This document shows positions 5,869 to 5,920 of a stretch of DNA of 5,920 bases, piece by piece. The stretch spans positions 1 to 5,920 of the forward strand of contig CALBNS010000062.1 in NCBI GenBank assembly GCA_937896665.1, given 5' to 3'. The translations under genes and the position numbers were made by a program. Every line of letters begins with the position of its first letter. The stretch's first letter is position 1. This DNA comes from an uncultured Clostridia bacterium. Lineage in GTDB: Bacteria > Bacillota > Clostridia > Lachnospirales > Lachnospiraceae. Under the pieces are notes generated by a model that was not told the origin of the DNA, made no database searches, and was given only the letters and a program-made list of their open reading frames with translations.

Positions 5869-5920
5869 TAATGCGGAGTAAATTATTATGCTGAGTAACT
5901 ATTCGCAACAGTAGTAGTAG
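5843..5920. mobile_element. End of a mobile element inserted in parA (partial; continues outside the window)
   Basis: From about 5843 the sequence no longer encodes ParA in any frame and has no recognisable gene. It starts with the inverted repeat and is followed by subterminal direct repeats, as at the end of a transposon or integrative element. The family cannot be named from 78 bases; tyrosine-recombinase elements, for example those with three recombinases (RIT or Tn554-like), are a reasonable guess. The precise border could lie anywhere in 5837-5846, because the inverted repeat crosses it. Confidence 0.55.
5871..5903 (+). repeat. Pair of imperfect subterminal direct repeats
   Basis: ATGCGGAGTAAATTATT (5871-5887) is followed at once by ATGCTGAGTAACTATT (5888-5903). 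With one single-base gap, 14 of 17 columns are identical, including ATGC and GAGTAA. They sit just inside the presumed element end, where accessory or arm-type protein-binding sites are usual. The repeat unit appears nowhere else in the window. Confidence 0.7.

Noticed and set aside
1..5920. tRNA or rRNA genes, CRISPR array, riboswitch
   Set aside because: Nothing with cloverleaf, spaced-repeat or known aptamer character was seen. The greA leader is unstructured, and the only repeats are the two short sets described.

Overview
The window looks like chromosomal DNA from a low-to-mid GC Firmicute, most likely a Lachnospiraceae-type Clostridium relative. The reasons are the purine-rich Shine-Dalgarno sites before almost every gene, the order (small acidic unknown protein)-coaX-dusB-greA-lysS, a lysyl-tRNA synthetase with an extra C-terminal tRNA-binding domain, and small 'DUF6462-like' genes next to parA. 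The taxon is an inference from recognised families; no search was run.

Bases 1-4704 are housekeeping DNA, all on the + strand. The C-terminal tail of an unidentified gene ends at 46. It is followed by a 109-residue conserved protein of unknown function, type III pantothenate kinase (coaX, CoA synthesis), tRNA-dihydrouridine synthase (dusB), transcript-cleavage factor GreA and lysyl-tRNA synthetase (lysS). The first three genes are packed with zero or negative spacing (TAG then ATG, then an ATGA overlap). A textbook sigma-A promoter, TTGACA-N17-TATAAT, begins on the dusB stop codon and gives greA-lysS its own start of transcription. Together these genes cover cofactor supply, tRNA modification, tRNA charging and rescue of stalled RNA polymerase.

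Bases 4705-4943 are non-coding and mark a change of character. They hold three exact copies of TTTGACAACAA (two of them in tandem), a 7-bp hairpin, and directly after it a long stem with a T7 tail that is a strong intrinsic terminator. This is probably the junction between the core chromosome and an integrated mobile element.

Bases 4944-5842 are AT-richer and read as accessory DNA. Two small tandem genes encode related DNA-binding-like proteins (about 35% identical over 54 residues by eye), starting at TTG and ATG. They lead into a parA partition ATPase that overlaps the second of them. The parA reading frame is broken: after the Walker B aspartate it runs into TAA at 5852-5854, at about half the family length.

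Bases 5837-5920 explain the break. A 32-bp inverted repeat with one mismatch straddles the point where ParA similarity stops, followed by two imperfect 16-17 bp direct repeats. This is the architecture expected at the end of a mobile element moved by tyrosine recombinases, so a second element appears to have inserted into the parA of the first. The rest of that insertion lies beyond the window.
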